A stretch of DNA of 64,000 nt from Ureibacillus sinduriensis BLB-1 = JCM 15800 (GCF_000772955.1 NZ_JPVO01000053.1:62001-126000); one strand, 5' to 3'; counted from the stretch's first letter, positions 1-8,669 are shown. The notes: generated by a model from the letters alone, not told the origin. Numbers and translations: made by a program.

Positions 1-157
1 TAAATAATTCTTCCAAGGCTGAGTATGGTGTTGGTTCATATGGATGATAGTGTATAGAATGATTTATTTCTCTTTTATTTCCTCGTGTATTAATGTTAAG
101 CAAATCCTCATAATATTCTTCCAACACTTGCATTGTGCTCCCATCATCTATATTCAT
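1..157 (-). CDS. Partial gene, possible SAM-dependent methyltransferase (N-terminus only)
   Basis: An open frame starts at ATG 157 and runs off the left edge; 52 residues are visible. The segment HYHPYEPTPYSALEELF resembles the N-terminal 'RYEPTPYxALxxLF' region that I associate with a Bacillus class I methyltransferase family, but the SAM-binding motifs lie outside the window, so this is tentative. The start overlaps the end of the upstream flavin monooxygenase gene by 14 bp, so the two are probably co-transcribed and translationally coupled. The ribosome site is weak. Confidence 0.5.
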   Translation of the reverse strand, partial: MNIDDGSTMQVLEEYYEDLLNINTRGNKREINHSIHYHPYEPTPYSALEELF

Positions 158-1160
158 GGTTATAATTAGACAAAATTTCCTTAGCTATTAGACTATAAGA
201 TTGTATCCGATCAGTCGGGGAATGGGTGATTGTCAAAATCATGATTTCATCGACATCGTATATCGATTGCAGTTGGTGAAAAGCCTTTTTTACTTTCTGT
301 GGATCTCCAATAATCATTTTCTCTTTCAATCGATTTAGTTCCTCTTTTTCTTTGACTGTAAGTTCATAGTTCTTTGCTTCTTCTATTGAAGGAACGGACC
401 CAGCTTCTCCGCGATTTTGCTGTATTTGCCAAATAAGTGAGCTCCACGCTATTTCCTCAGCCTTTTCTGTAGTAGAAGCACAGACTACCGGAACTGTAAG
501 CAACACTTCCGGAACATGGTTAAATACACTGCTGTTAAAAGTCTTTCTATATTTATCAATAATCGAAACAGCATCCAAATCACTCATAAATAATCCAAAA
601 GCATACGATAAGCCATATTTGGCTGCGAGCAGGGCACTTTTTTCACTGGTACCCAGCATCCAGGGATTAGGCGGGATGGTTGGAACAGGGGAAGCTTTGA
701 TTTTGGCAAACTGGTGTTCATCAGGGAAATCGGAATTTAGAAAATGAAGTAAATCCTCCACTAAATGCTCCATCTTAAATACTTGCTGTAAGAAGTTATC
801 CGATAAAGCATTTGTAGCTTCTGCAGAACCACCAGGTGACCGGCCGATTCCCAAATCGACTCGATTCGGAAAGAGCGTTGCTAGCGTATTATAGATTTCT
901 GCAACTTTAAAAGGCTTGTAGTGAGGTAATAGTACTGCACCACAACCAATGCGGATCTGCTTTGTTTGTGCTCCTAATAAACCGAGCATCACTTCGGGAG
1001 CGGAGCATGCCAGTCCCGGTAAATCATGGTGCTCAGCCATCCAAAATCGCGTATAGCCCAACTCATCACAAGCTTTTGCCAGATTCAGTGACTCATTCAA
1101 GGCGTCACTTGCTGTTTGATTTGTTGAAATAGGGGATTGATCCAAGATACTCAGTTTCAA
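144..1160 (-). CDS. LLM-class flavin-dependent oxidoreductase (luciferase-like monooxygenase)
   Basis: A cytoplasmic flavin-dependent monooxygenase-like protein of 338 residues, normal length for the bacterial luciferase superfamily. Family features seen are the N-terminal LSILDQSPIS strand, the RFWMAEHH segment, GLLGAQTKQIRIGCGAVLLPH, and DLGIGRSPGG, which contributes to flavin binding. This is the alkanal-monooxygenase-like (MsnO8/YtoA type) subgroup; the substrate cannot be read from sequence. I chose the TTG at 1160 because AGGTGG lies five bases upstream; a GTG three codons earlier has no ribosome site. It is the first gene of a minus-strand pair with the partial gene that runs off the edge. 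Confidence 0.88.
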   Translation of the reverse strand: MKLSILDQSPISTNQTASDALNESLNLAKACDELGYTRFWMAEHHDLPGLACSAPEVMLGLLGAQTKQIRIGCGAVLLPHYKPFKVAEIYNTLATLFPNRVDLGIGRSPGGSAEATNALSDNFLQQVFKMEHLVEDLLHFLNSDFPDEHQFAKIKASPVPTIPPNPWMLGTSEKSALLAAKYGLSYAFGLFMSDLDAVSIIDKYRKTFNSSVFNHVPEVLLTVPVVCASTTEKAEEIAWSSLIWQIQQNRGEAGSVPSIEEAKNYELTVKEKEELNRLKEKMIIGDPQKVKKAFHQLQSIYDVDEIMILTITHSPTDRIQSYSLIAKEILSNYNHEYR

Positions 1161-1176
1161 TGTAACCACCTCATTT

Positions 1177-1461
1177 TTAATTCTTCACCTCTAGTAAAGA
1201 CACATGATAATCTCCAATTTGCCCTTCTTCATAAAGATTTGTGATGGATGTTGAATATTGCTGTATGGATCCTTTGAACATTAAGTCTTTTTCTGGAATA
1301 ACCACATTGAATGTCCCTTCGTATAATAAGACAGCAATGTCGTGATAATCTTCGCTTTTCACTTTAAAGTCAATAATAATATTATGTAAACCTTCCACGA
1401 TTCTTTCTTCATAATTCTCGATTGGAATCACCGTATCATTCAATTTAATCTTTTTAACCAA
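1177..1461 (-). CDS. DUF3219 family protein (YkvR-like)
   Basis: A 94-residue cytoplasmic protein. It resembles Bacillus YkvR/DUF3219 in its opening IKLNDTVIPI, the central DFKVKSEDYHDIAVLLYEG and the late QQYSTSITNLYEEGQIGDYH. The family has no known function; it appears to be a small beta-rich fold. It starts at TTG 1461 with AAGGAGGG upstream. It lies just before the flavin monooxygenase on the same strand, with a gap of 16 bases, so they may share a transcript. Confidence 0.75.
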   Translation of the reverse strand: MVKKIKLNDTVIPIENYEERIVEGLHNIIIDFKVKSEDYHDIAVLLYEGTFNVVIPEKDLMFKGSIQQYSTSITNLYEEGQIGDYHVSLLEVKN

Positions 1462-1473
1462 AAGTATCCCTCC

Positions 1474-1701
1474 TTAAAAAATTCGTAAAGAAATCATATC
1501 ACTGAACAGAAGGCTGGTAAAACAAAATGGATTAGAGGAAATCGATTCCTGACCGTCAATCTGGATTGCAAGCTGCATAAACTTCCAAAATGGATTTTTA
1601 GAAAGAAAGATGATTCCCATAATTGCCTGCCATTTCGTTTTTTCATTTTTAAAGTAGGTCACTTTTACGTCATATAAAATTTTCATAATAATGATATTCA
1701 A
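1474..1701 (-). CDS. Doubtful 75-residue open frame
   Basis: This is the only open frame in the roughly 330 bases between the YkvR-like gene and the coat gene cluster. It has no ribosome binding site before its first codons, an odd composition rich in Phe, Ile and Ser, and no family I recognise. It ends next to the ribosome site of the DUF3219 gene. It may be a decayed gene or chance; I would not rely on it. Confidence 0.2.
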   Translation of the reverse strand: MNIIIMKILYDVKVTYFKNEKTKWQAIMGIIFLSKNPFWKFMQLAIQIDGQESISSNPFCFTSLLFSDMISLRIF

Positions 1702-1705
1702 CTAT

Positions 1706-1732
1706 ACCAACAATTTAAATAACCATATTCTA
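1706..1732 (+). promoter_or_regulatory. Candidate sigma-K promoter for the coat genes
   Basis: CATATTCTA at 1724-1732 fits the mother-cell sigma-K -10 pattern CATA-N3-TA, and an AC at 1706-1707 lies about 16 bases upstream, as in the sigma-K -35. It is 60 bases before a spore coat gene, which fits late mother-cell expression. Such short motifs are common in AT-rich DNA, so this is suggestive only. Confidence 0.45.
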
Positions 1733-1791
1733 TTAGTGTCAAGTTGATAATAGGTTACAGCTTGAATCTACCAGGAAAGGAGGAGACATAA

Positions 1792-2370
1792 ATGGGACGT
1801 TGGAATTGTACAAATTGTTATCAAAAGAACTCTAGGAAGAAAACAAGATGTAGACATTGCAACACTCCTTGTCAAGTAATGGAGGAGGAAAGTGTAATGG
1901 CCATGGAAATGGAATCGGTAATGGCGATGAACACTGAATCAGTAATGGTAATGGAAGCTGATGCGGTGATGTCCAAGAGAAATCACTGGAGAGAGGACGC
2001 TCTGGTTGATCAAGAATATGATCAATTATTCGTAATGGAACAAGAATCCGATGAAGTAATCTGGATTAAAGATTCTTGTAACGTTGATGTGAAAACTACG
2101 GATAACCAAGGCGCAGTTTCACTTCAAGTTGGTCTGCAACTTGCGATTGCTTTAGTAATCAGCATTTCCCTTGGAGATTCAGAACAAGGGCGTGCGGTTG
2201 CACAGGAAATCTTCCAAAAATTTGATGACGAGCAAACAAATAGACAAAAAATTTATATCGACAATAGTAAAGATGTATGTATTCACACAACTGATACGGA
2301 TTTATCCGTTAACATCCAAGCGCTATTAGACGTATTACTTACGCTGGTAGTGAAAATCGATGTACTTTAA
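1792..2370 (+). CDS. Spore coat protein of the CotX/CotV family with an N-terminal zinc-finger motif
   Basis: 192 residues. The C-terminal part holds two CotX/V-type units: WIKDSCNVDVKTTDNQGAVS with LQVGLQLAIALVISISLGD (about 91-129), then IYIDNSKDVCIHTTDTDLSV ending in KIDVL. CotX-type proteins are insoluble outer-coat/crust components made in the mother cell. The N-terminus is unusual. W4-C6-C9-N13-C20-C23 matches the spacing of RanBP2-type zinc fingers (W-x-C-x2-C-x3-N-x6-C-x2-C). It is followed by four degenerate E-(S/A)-V-M repeats at about 32-60. AGGAGG lies before the ATG. The next CotX-type gene follows 25 bases later. Confidence 0.85.
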   Translation: MGRWNCTNCYQKNSRKKTRCRHCNTPCQVMEEESVMAMEMESVMAMNTESVMVMEADAVMSKRNHWREDALVDQEYDQLFVMEQESDEVIWIKDSCNVDVKTTDNQGAVSLQVGLQLAIALVISISLGDSEQGRAVAQEIFQKFDDEQTNRQKIYIDNSKDVCIHTTDTDLSVNIQALLDVLLTLVVKIDVL

Positions 2371-2395
2371 TCCAATCATAAAGGGGGGGAATAGG

Positions 2396-2824
2396 ATGCC
2401 GGAAACAAAGTGGAGAGCTTTGGATCATTGTGACAATCACAATAAACACGATGCAGACGTTGACCAAGAAAATGTCCAAAAACAAGTGACTAAGCAAATA
2501 TCCAACGAATGGATTATTGTTAGGGACTCCGAAGATGTCGAAGTTACGACTACCGATACACAAGTAGCTTTATCTTTGCAGCTCGGAATTCAAGCAGCAA
2601 TTGTCGCTGTCATCAGTATAACAATTGGCGATAATGAGCAAGGAAACAATGTGGCTCAAGACTTGAAGCAATTCATGAAAACGAAACAGAGCAACAAGCA
2701 AAAAACAATTATCGAAGGCAGCAAACATGTAAAAGTAAAAACAACTGATACTGATATCGCTGTAAATATTCAAGCTCTTCTTCAAATTCTTGTTGCAATC
2801 GTGGCTAAACTAGATGTGTTGTAG
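2396..2824 (+). CDS. Spore coat protein of the CotX/CotV family
   Basis: 142 residues with the same two-unit CotX/V layout as its neighbour: WIIVRDSEDVEVTTTDTQVA plus a hydrophobic LGIQAAIVAVISITIGD stretch, then IIEGSKHVKVKTTDTDIAV ending AKLDVL. I place the start at ATG 2396 after AGGGGGG; an in-frame ATG at 2360 lies inside the previous gene and has no ribosome site. The pair probably arose by tandem duplication, as in the cotVWXYZ cluster of Bacillus subtilis, and is likely co-transcribed from the sigma-K-type promoter upstream. It lacks the zinc-finger extension. Confidence 0.85.
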   Translation: MPETKWRALDHCDNHNKHDADVDQENVQKQVTKQISNEWIIVRDSEDVEVTTTDTQVALSLQLGIQAAIVAVISITIGDNEQGNNVAQDLKQFMKTKQSNKQKTIIEGSKHVKVKTTDTDIAVNIQALLQILVAIVAKLDVL

Positions 2825-2901
2825 CATCTTGCAATAAATACTGGTCATTTATGAAACATCGAATCCAAAAACAGACTATTCAAGTTTAAATATACGAGAC
2901 G

Positions 2902-2949
2902 TTTCCACGCAACGTACTTACGTTTTCCATGTTGCGTGGAAAACTCTTT
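2902..2949 (+). terminator. Rho-independent terminator after the CotX pair
   Basis: TTTCCACGCAAC at 2902-2913 pairs perfectly with GTTGCGTGGAAA at 2931-2942 across a 17-nt loop, followed by CTCTTTTTC. It separates the CotX pair from the CotW-like gene. Confidence 0.8.
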
Positions 2950-3066
2950 TTCTATGAACCTGCTTGGCAATTGAAAATGTTAAATGTACAAGACTGCATC
3001 ATCCACTCGTTTCATCCAAGAACTGCATATACTTTAAGGAGTGTCCATTTGAAAAGGAGTGATAAA

Positions 3067-3270
3067 ATGAGTGAGAGGCAAGAGGCAATTCCGAATAAGG
3101 TTGTGGATTTGCTAGTAAGTGAGGTTTTTCGGAAAAACAACGTGAATATTGACAATGCCAAATCAAAGTTGACAGATGAGCAAAAACGGGCAATCAGGGA
3201 ACTGGTCGATGAATTGAAATCGCAAGTAGAAACATTTGTAAAAGAATCTCCTTCTTCAAAAAAAGAATAA
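3067..3270 (+). CDS. CotW-like small spore coat protein
   Basis: 67 residues starting at ATG 3067 behind AAAAGGAGTG; an upstream in-frame extension to 2929 has no ribosome site and runs through the terminator. The pattern LLVSEVFRKNNVNIDNAKSKLTDEQKRAIRELVDELK resembles B. subtilis CotW (LVQNIFSKHGV, then SDEEKEMLLNLVKDLQ). The C-terminus is Ser/Lys rich. Position next to two CotX-type genes supports a coat role. Sequence identity to CotW looks low, so the call rests on length, pattern and context. Confidence 0.6.
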   Translation: MSERQEAIPNKVVDLLVSEVFRKNNVNIDNAKSKLTDEQKRAIRELVDELKSQVETFVKESPSSKKE

Positions 3271-3281
3271 GAGGTAGCATG

Positions 3282-3309
3282 AAACGTCTCGAAAAGGAGA
3301 CGTTTTCTT
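3282..3309 (+). terminator. Rho-independent terminator
   Basis: AAACGTCTC (3282-3290) and GAGACGTTT (3297-3305) form a perfect nine-base stem followed by TTCTT. It ends the CotW-like transcript. Confidence 0.75.
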
Positions 3310-3445
3310 AATGTAGCAAAAAAAATTTGGAACTTTACCGTGCTGGCATGTTCGAATCCCATCCATAAATAAGTATATCGAGGTTGAAAAATAATCTGAC
3401 TATTGGTCATAATAACTGTAGTAGGATACTTTTAGGAGGGCTTCC

Positions 3446-4102
3446 ATGAAAATTACAATTGAATGGACATATAAAACGAAGAATGGGATTGAAACAACAT
3501 TTCGTTCCGAAGAAATGCCGCCTGCCCATGCTTTAACAATTGGGGAAGATTTGGAGAAAACAGGACGTGTGAAAAAAATACAATTTATCGATCAACATGA
3601 CAGCACATGGATGGCCAAAGAGTTAAAAAAATACATCAAGGAAATCGAAACGGAGCCGCATAACGTCAAAGTTTATTTTGATGGGGGATATGATATTCAA
3701 ACAAGTCATGCCGGTTTGGGGATTGCCATATATTATGAGCAAAATGGTAAGCAATACAGATTGAGACGCAATGCACCGGCTTCTGGACTTAATTCGAATA
3801 ATGAAGCAGAGTATGCTGCACTCCATTTAGCTATCGTTGAGCTTGACTTGCTGGATGTACATCACCAGACTGTTCAATTTATTGGAGATTCACAGGTTGT
3901 CATTAACCAGATGAGCGGCGAATGGCCGGCTTATGAGAAGGAACTTGCAGGTTGGGCTGATCGAATTGATGAGAAATTGAACAATCTTGGAATCACTCCG
4001 GAATTTCAACTTGTTCCCCGTAAATCAAATTCCGAAGCGGATCGATTGGCTACTCAAAGCATGCAAGGCATTGAAATAACGGGTCAAATAGAACTTCAAT
4101 AA
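3446..4102 (+). CDS. RNase HI-like protein with an N-terminal extension
   Basis: 218 residues in two parts. Residues 1-70 form a small uncharacterised domain. Residues 75-205 are a type I RNase H fold with the full acidic set: D79 in VYFDGG, E122 in NEAEYAAL, D148 in IGDSQ and D199 in SEADRLA. RNase HI cleaves the RNA strand of RNA-DNA hybrids. Bacillus carries several such paralogues (YpeP/YpdQ type), at least one of which is reported to lack classical activity, so activity is not assured even with intact residues. AGGAGG precedes the ATG. No operon partner is visible. Confidence 0.82.
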   Translation: MKITIEWTYKTKNGIETTFRSEEMPPAHALTIGEDLEKTGRVKKIQFIDQHDSTWMAKELKKYIKEIETEPHNVKVYFDGGYDIQTSHAGLGIAIYYEQNGKQYRLRRNAPASGLNSNNEAEYAALHLAIVELDLLDVHHQTVQFIGDSQVVINQMSGEWPAYEKELAGWADRIDEKLNNLGITPEFQLVPRKSNSEADRLATQSMQGIEITGQIELQ

Positions 4103-4279
4103 GGAATGGTTTCGTATTTTAGTGCAGGTTTAATCGTTCGATAATATTATTATGTAAACCAAAATGCGCACTGTTAATCTCTTTTATCTCTTGTTTCAGT
4201 TCTATTTGTAACTCTATCAGCATAAATAAAAATGGTGAGAAAATCTATCATTATATATATGAGGGTAGGGGGAGAAGAA

Positions 4280-5785
4280 ATGGAAGAAACAGTTGTCAAA
4301 AGAATAGGAATCAATCGCCTAGTCGATAAAGTTTGTTCACCAGAAGAAGCTGCGGCATTAATACAAAATGGCAATATCGTAGGAATGAGTGGTTTTACTC
4401 GTGCGGGCGATGCAAAAGTAGTTCCGTTGGCTCTGGCGGAACGTGTTAAAAGTGAAGCGTTAAAAATCGATGTATATACAGGTGCATCTTTGGGACCTGA
4501 AGTCGACCAAGTTTTGGCGCAAGCGGGCGGGATCCGAAAACGTGGGCCCTATCAAGGAGACCCTGCCATACGAAATTTAATCAATACGGGGGAAGTTTTA
4601 TATGTGGATGCACATCTTTCCCATAATGCGGAGCTGGTCCGTCAAGGCATTATTGGTCCGATTGATTTTGCCATTATCGAGGCGACTGCCATTACAAGCG
4701 ACGGTTTACTTGTACCAACGACTTCTGTTGGAAACTCACCTATCTATGCAAAATACGCAAAGAATATTATCGTTGAATTGAATTTAGCACACTCCGAGTC
4801 ATTTGTCGGAGTGCATGATATATATATACCGGAAGACCAAGGAGAAAGAAAGCCGATTCCGATATTAAAACCTGTTGATCGTATCGGGGATATTGGCATA
4901 AAGATTGATACAGAAAAAATTATAGCGATTGTGGTATCCAACGAAAAGGATGCTCCATCTCTAATAGTCGATCCGGATGATGAAACACAAGAGATGGCGG
5001 AACATTTATTGAACTTCCTTCGGAGCGAGATAAGAGCAGGTCGCCTGACGAATAAATTGGCGCCCCTCCAATCGGGTGTCGGTTCGGTTGCAAATGCTGT
5101 ACTGGAAGGATTTAAAGATTCCGAATTTGAAGATTTGGTTATCTTTTCTGAAGTGCTGCAAGATGCAGTATTCAATTTAATTGATGCTGGAAAAGTATCA
5201 TTTGCATCATGTACCTCCATCACTATTTCAGAGGATTTGCAAAAAAAGGTGTACGGGAATATCGAAAATTATGCCGATAAAATCATCATTCGTCCACAAG
5301 AAATTTCAAATCATCCTGAAGTCATCCGCCGTTTGGGCTTGATTGCCATTAACGCAGCATTGGAAGTGGATATTTACGGGAACGTGAATTCCACTCATGT
5401 AGGTGGAACAAAAATGATGAACGGTATTGGCGGTTCCGGTGATTTCACTAGAAACTCGCGTTTAAGCATTTTTGTTACGAAATCATATGCCAAAGGCGGC
5501 AAGTTATCCTCTATCGTGCCGATGGTTGCACATCACGATCATACAGAGCATGATGTTCATGTTATTGTGACGGAGCAGGGAGTGGCAGATTTACGTGGCC
5601 TAGCACCGAAAGAAAGGGTTCCTTTAATTATCGAAAATTGTGTACACCCAGATTTTAAACAGCAGCTTTGGGATTATTATCATGAATCTGTCGCCTTAAC
5701 CGGTAACGCACATACTCCGCACAATATGGAAAAAGCGCTCTCATGGCATGTAAGTGCGGCTAAATCGGGGACAATGAAAATGTAA
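4280..5785 (+). CDS. Acetyl-CoA hydrolase/CoA-transferase family (succinyl-CoA:acetate CoA-transferase type)
   Basis: 501 residues, usual length for this group (Cat1/AarC). It moves CoA between acyl-CoA and a carboxylate, probably succinyl-CoA and acetate, through a glutamyl-CoA intermediate. Supporting segments are GMSGFTRAGDAK near the N-terminus, FSEVLQDAV, whose Glu aligns with the catalytic residue, and the C-terminal THVGGTKMMNGIGGSGDFTR. I choose ATG 4280 because AGGGGGAGAAGAA sits just before it; a longer frame from 4232 lacks a ribosome site. It is a single-gene unit with its own terminator. Substrate choice is inferred from family resemblance. Confidence 0.88.
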   Translation: MEETVVKRIGINRLVDKVCSPEEAAALIQNGNIVGMSGFTRAGDAKVVPLALAERVKSEALKIDVYTGASLGPEVDQVLAQAGGIRKRGPYQGDPAIRNLINTGEVLYVDAHLSHNAELVRQGIIGPIDFAIIEATAITSDGLLVPTTSVGNSPIYAKYAKNIIVELNLAHSESFVGVHDIYIPEDQGERKPIPILKPVDRIGDIGIKIDTEKIIAIVVSNEKDAPSLIVDPDDETQEMAEHLLNFLRSEIRAGRLTNKLAPLQSGVGSVANAVLEGFKDSEFEDLVIFSEVLQDAVFNLIDAGKVSFASCTSITISEDLQKKVYGNIENYADKIIIRPQEISNHPEVIRRLGLIAINAALEVDIYGNVNSTHVGGTKMMNGIGGSGDFTRNSRLSIFVTKSYAKGGKLSSIVPMVAHHDHTEHDVHVIVTEQGVADLRGLAPKERVPLIIENCVHPDFKQQLWDYYHESVALTGNAHTPHNMEKALSWHVSAAKSGTMKM

Positions 5786-5798
5786 ATTAGTAAACTAG

Positions 5799-5837
5799 AA
5801 ACCTTTTGTTGAAAGAAATTTCAATAAAAGGTTTTTT
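5799..5837 (+). terminator. Rho-independent terminator
   Basis: AACCTTTTGTTGAAA and TTTCAATAAAAGGTT pair around GAAA, followed by TTTTT. The remaining about 200 bases up to the next gene show no clear feature. Confidence 0.75.
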
Positions 5838-6050
5838 AAAAGCTCAAAATTCCATTCCACCCATCTTTTTGGCAGGCGTTTAAGAGGCATACGCTTCAGA
5901 TACTCCAATCTACCTAAATAAGGAAAATAACCTACAATTTAGTATAGCCAAGCTCCAGGTTATACATCAGGTCGTTTGTTTTGATTATTTAATCTCACAA
6001 TCATATTCTGCTACAATCAAGTTATCGAACAACTAGAAAGTAGGATTTAT

Positions 6051-7997
6051 ATGTATAAAACAATTGGAGTTCTTGCTCACGTGGACGCTGGCAAAACAAC
6101 TTTTTCAGAACAGCTTCTATATCATACAGAAAGCATTAAAGAACGGGGGCGGGTGGATCACCAGGACGCTTTTTTGGACAATCATTCAATTGAACGTAAG
6201 CGCGGTATTACGATTTTTGCTGAACAGGGCAGATTCGACTACAAAGGAGATACATATACTCTTATCGATACACCTGGGCATGTTGATTTCTCACCGGAGA
6301 TGGAAAGAGCAATCCATGCTATGGACTATGCCATTCTAATTATTAGTGCAATCGATGGAATTGAAGGGCATACGGTAACGGTTTGGAATCTACTAAGGAA
6401 ATATCATGTACCGACCTTCATCTTCATTAATAAAATGGATCGGGAAGGTGCAGTGATTGATGAGGTTATGCAGTCCATTCGGAGCGAGCTTTCCGAAAAC
6501 GCCATTTTGCTGGATGAACAAGTGAATCCAGACCAAATGCCGGATAAACATATTGAGTGGATTGCTGAAAGGGACGAACTATTATTGGAGCAATACATGG
6601 AAGGAAAGGTAGATGCCACATCCCTCTTTAATGCTTTGCTAACGTTAATCAAAACTGAACAGGCGTTTGTCTGCATGTCGGGCTCTGCCTTGAAGGATAT
6701 CGGGGTAAAGGAATTCTTAGAACAGTTATCACGATTGATGCCCACTGATTTTGATGCCGATTCATCCTTTAAAGGGCTAGTCTTTAAAATCAGGCATGAT
6801 GAAAAAAACCAGCGGCTCACTTTTATAAAAGCACTACAAGGTACTTTGAATGTTCGTGATGAGTTCAGCTTTGCGCTAACTACAGAAAAAATAACCGAAA
6901 TTCGACTGTACAACGGAAATCGCTATCATACAGTGCAAAAAGTTGAAGCAGGAGAAATCTTTGCAGTAAAGGGATTATCATACCCCCAAATTGGAACTAT
7001 TATTGGAAGTGAAAGTGTTCAAGAGAAGTTGGAACTTATACCAACTTTACAGGCAAAAGTCGTCTATAACGGAACGGAGCATATAAAAGATATTCTTCGG
7101 TATTTCCGGATATTGGAATCTGAAGAGCCTACATTAAAAGTAGTTTGGAGTGAAAAGTTCCAGGAAGTGAACGTTCATGTAATGGGGGTCATTCAATTGG
7201 AGGTCTTGATTGAAGTGGCCAAGGAGCGTTTTGGCATTGATATTCAATTTGATAATCCGAAAATATTATACATGGAAACAATTGAAAACAGCTGCGTTGG
7301 TTATGGTCATTTTGAACCGCTCAAGCACTATGCGGAAGTTCATCTGAAAATGGAGCCAGCTCCAAGGGGATCAGGTATTAAATTTCGAAATGAATGTCAT
7401 GCAGATGATTTATCTATCGGTCACCAAAGACTAATTGAGAAACATTTGTTCGAACGAGAACACCATGGCTTGCTCACAGGCTACCCTGTGACTGATATTT
7501 GCTTTACCTTATTAACAGGCCGTGCCCATGTTAAGCATACCGATGGTGGGGATTTCAGGGAAGCGACATTCCGGGCATTGCGTCAAGGACTTGAACAGGT
7601 GGAGAATAGGTTATTGGAGCCTTATTACCAATATAAAATGAAAGCTTCCACAGATTTTATGGGGCGCATGCTATCAGATATACAACAAGCAAGCGGCACA
7701 TTTGAAACACCAAACATTATGGGCGAACAAGTAACGATTTCTGGAAAAGTACCGGTATCAACATTTATGAATTACAGCGCAACCTTTGCTGCCTACACAA
7801 ATGGTAAAGGTGTACTGACTCTTCAATTCGGTGGCTATGATTTTTGCCACAATGCAGAAGAAGTAATAGAAGCTATCGGCTACGATAAAAATGCTGATCC
7901 GGAATATTCATCGTCAAGTATTTTTTGTGCAAAGGGAAAAGGATATTCGGTTCCGTGGAGTGAAGCCGAAGCAGCGATGCATTGCATAAAAAAATAA
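6051..7997 (+). CDS. TetM/EF-G-like translational GTPase (ribosomal protection family)
   Basis: 648 residues, the length of TetM/TetO. The GTPase motifs are intact: G1 AHVDAGKTT (9-17), RGIT (51-54), DTPGH (73-77), NKMD (127-130), SGSA. EF-G-type domains follow, with PAPRGSGIKF in domain IV. Ribosomal protection proteins bind the ribosome and displace tetracycline. Here the segment matching the drug-displacing loop of TetM (YSPVSTPADFR) reads GRAHVKHTDGGDFR (about residues 486-499), without the Tyr-Ser-Pro tip. Resistance is therefore uncertain; it may be a chromosomal relative with another ribosome role. Promoter and terminator are unclear. Confidence 0.85.
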   Translation: MYKTIGVLAHVDAGKTTFSEQLLYHTESIKERGRVDHQDAFLDNHSIERKRGITIFAEQGRFDYKGDTYTLIDTPGHVDFSPEMERAIHAMDYAILIISAIDGIEGHTVTVWNLLRKYHVPTFIFINKMDREGAVIDEVMQSIRSELSENAILLDEQVNPDQMPDKHIEWIAERDELLLEQYMEGKVDATSLFNALLTLIKTEQAFVCMSGSALKDIGVKEFLEQLSRLMPTDFDADSSFKGLVFKIRHDEKNQRLTFIKALQGTLNVRDEFSFALTTEKITEIRLYNGNRYHTVQKVEAGEIFAVKGLSYPQIGTIIGSESVQEKLELIPTLQAKVVYNGTEHIKDILRYFRILESEEPTLKVVWSEKFQEVNVHVMGVIQLEVLIEVAKERFGIDIQFDNPKILYMETIENSCVGYGHFEPLKHYAEVHLKMEPAPRGSGIKFRNECHADDLSIGHQRLIEKHLFEREHHGLLTGYPVTDICFTLLTGRAHVKHTDGGDFREATFRALRQGLEQVENRLLEPYYQYKMKASTDFMGRMLSDIQQASGTFETPNIMGEQVTISGKVPVSTFMNYSATFAAYTNGKGVLTLQFGGYDFCHNAEEVIEAIGYDKNADPEYSSSSIFCAKGKGYSVPWSEAEAAMHCIKK

Positions 7998-8107
7998 TAA
8001 ATCCTCTTTATAAGATATCCAAAAGAAATCGGATTATTTTAAGGAAGTATAAATGAATCAAAGAAAAACAAACTAATTTTGTAATTTAAAATTAGGAGGT
8101 TATTTCA

Positions 8108-8311
8108 ATGAAACAAAACCCACAAGACGTTCCAGGAAGACCAAAGAAATTTGTTAGCAAAGAAGAAATGATAAATAACACTAAAGATAACATGCGTGAA
8201 GCTGAGATCAGCATGGAATTTGCTGGTGAAGAAGAGCTGGAACATCTGCAAGAGAAAAACGAACGCAGGAAACATGCGATACAGCGAATGAAAAATGAGC
8301 CATTAACATAG
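8108..8311 (+). CDS. tlp: Small acid-soluble spore protein Tlp
   Basis: 67 residues. The central NNTKDNMREAEISMEFAGEE and KNERRKHAI match Tlp of Bacillus (TIENMEEAEASMEFA, KEKNERR), a minor spore-core protein made in the forespore late in sporulation. The C-terminus is shorter than in B. subtilis Tlp and ends soon after KNERRK. TTAGGAGG precedes the ATG. I could not find a clean sigma-G promoter. Confidence 0.82.
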   Translation: MKQNPQDVPGRPKKFVSKEEMINNTKDNMREAEISMEFAGEEELEHLQEKNERRKHAIQRMKNEPLT

Positions 8312-8435
8312 AAATTGAACTACTAATAAAGAAGAACCTGGCTGGATTGAAGGCACTTGTTGGATATGGCGGACGGCAAGATCCAAAATACAGGTTGAAC
8401 GAAACGTGCATGTGAGGGGACAGGGGCGCAAAAGA
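8312..8435. other. Intergenic stretch without a gene (8312-8669)
   Basis: Between tlp and the next gene are about 358 bases. The first 120 are more GC-rich than the surroundings and hold a short stop-bounded frame with no start or ribosome site. A terminator follows at 8436. The rest is AT-rich leader for the next gene with no recognised element. Confidence 0.5.
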
Positions 8436-8469
8436 AGCAGTGTTAAATAAAAATTAACACTGCTTTTTC
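8436..8469 (+). terminator. Rho-independent terminator after tlp
   Basis: AGCAGTGTTAA (8436-8446) and TTAACACTGCT (8454-8464) form a perfect 11-base stem with a seven-base loop and a TTTT tail. Confidence 0.85.
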
Positions 8470-8669
8470 ATATGTTCCTAAAATATTTATAAAAAATAAA
8501 AAGTGGAATGTAAGTGGCCACGTTTTATGTTAAAATAATTGAACGGCATAACCACATGAAATTTGTGTTTTCCTAAATTGCTTATTGAATATAACATACA
8601 CTTTCATGGTCCAGTGATTTTGGATGAATAGGACCGAACAAGTAGAGAAAGTTTTATTGGAGGCTTATG

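Noticed and set aside
4744-5223. Long antisense frame within the CoA-transferase gene
   Set aside because: Lies fully opposite a clear gene, has no ribosome site, and its composition mirrors the sense codons.
6051-7997. Calling the GTPase a tetracycline resistance gene
   Set aside because: The drug-displacing loop is not TetM-like, so only the family is claimed.
8312-8411. Small protein after tlp (frame ending LNETCM)
   Set aside because: Open but has no start codon with a ribosome site and no recognised family.
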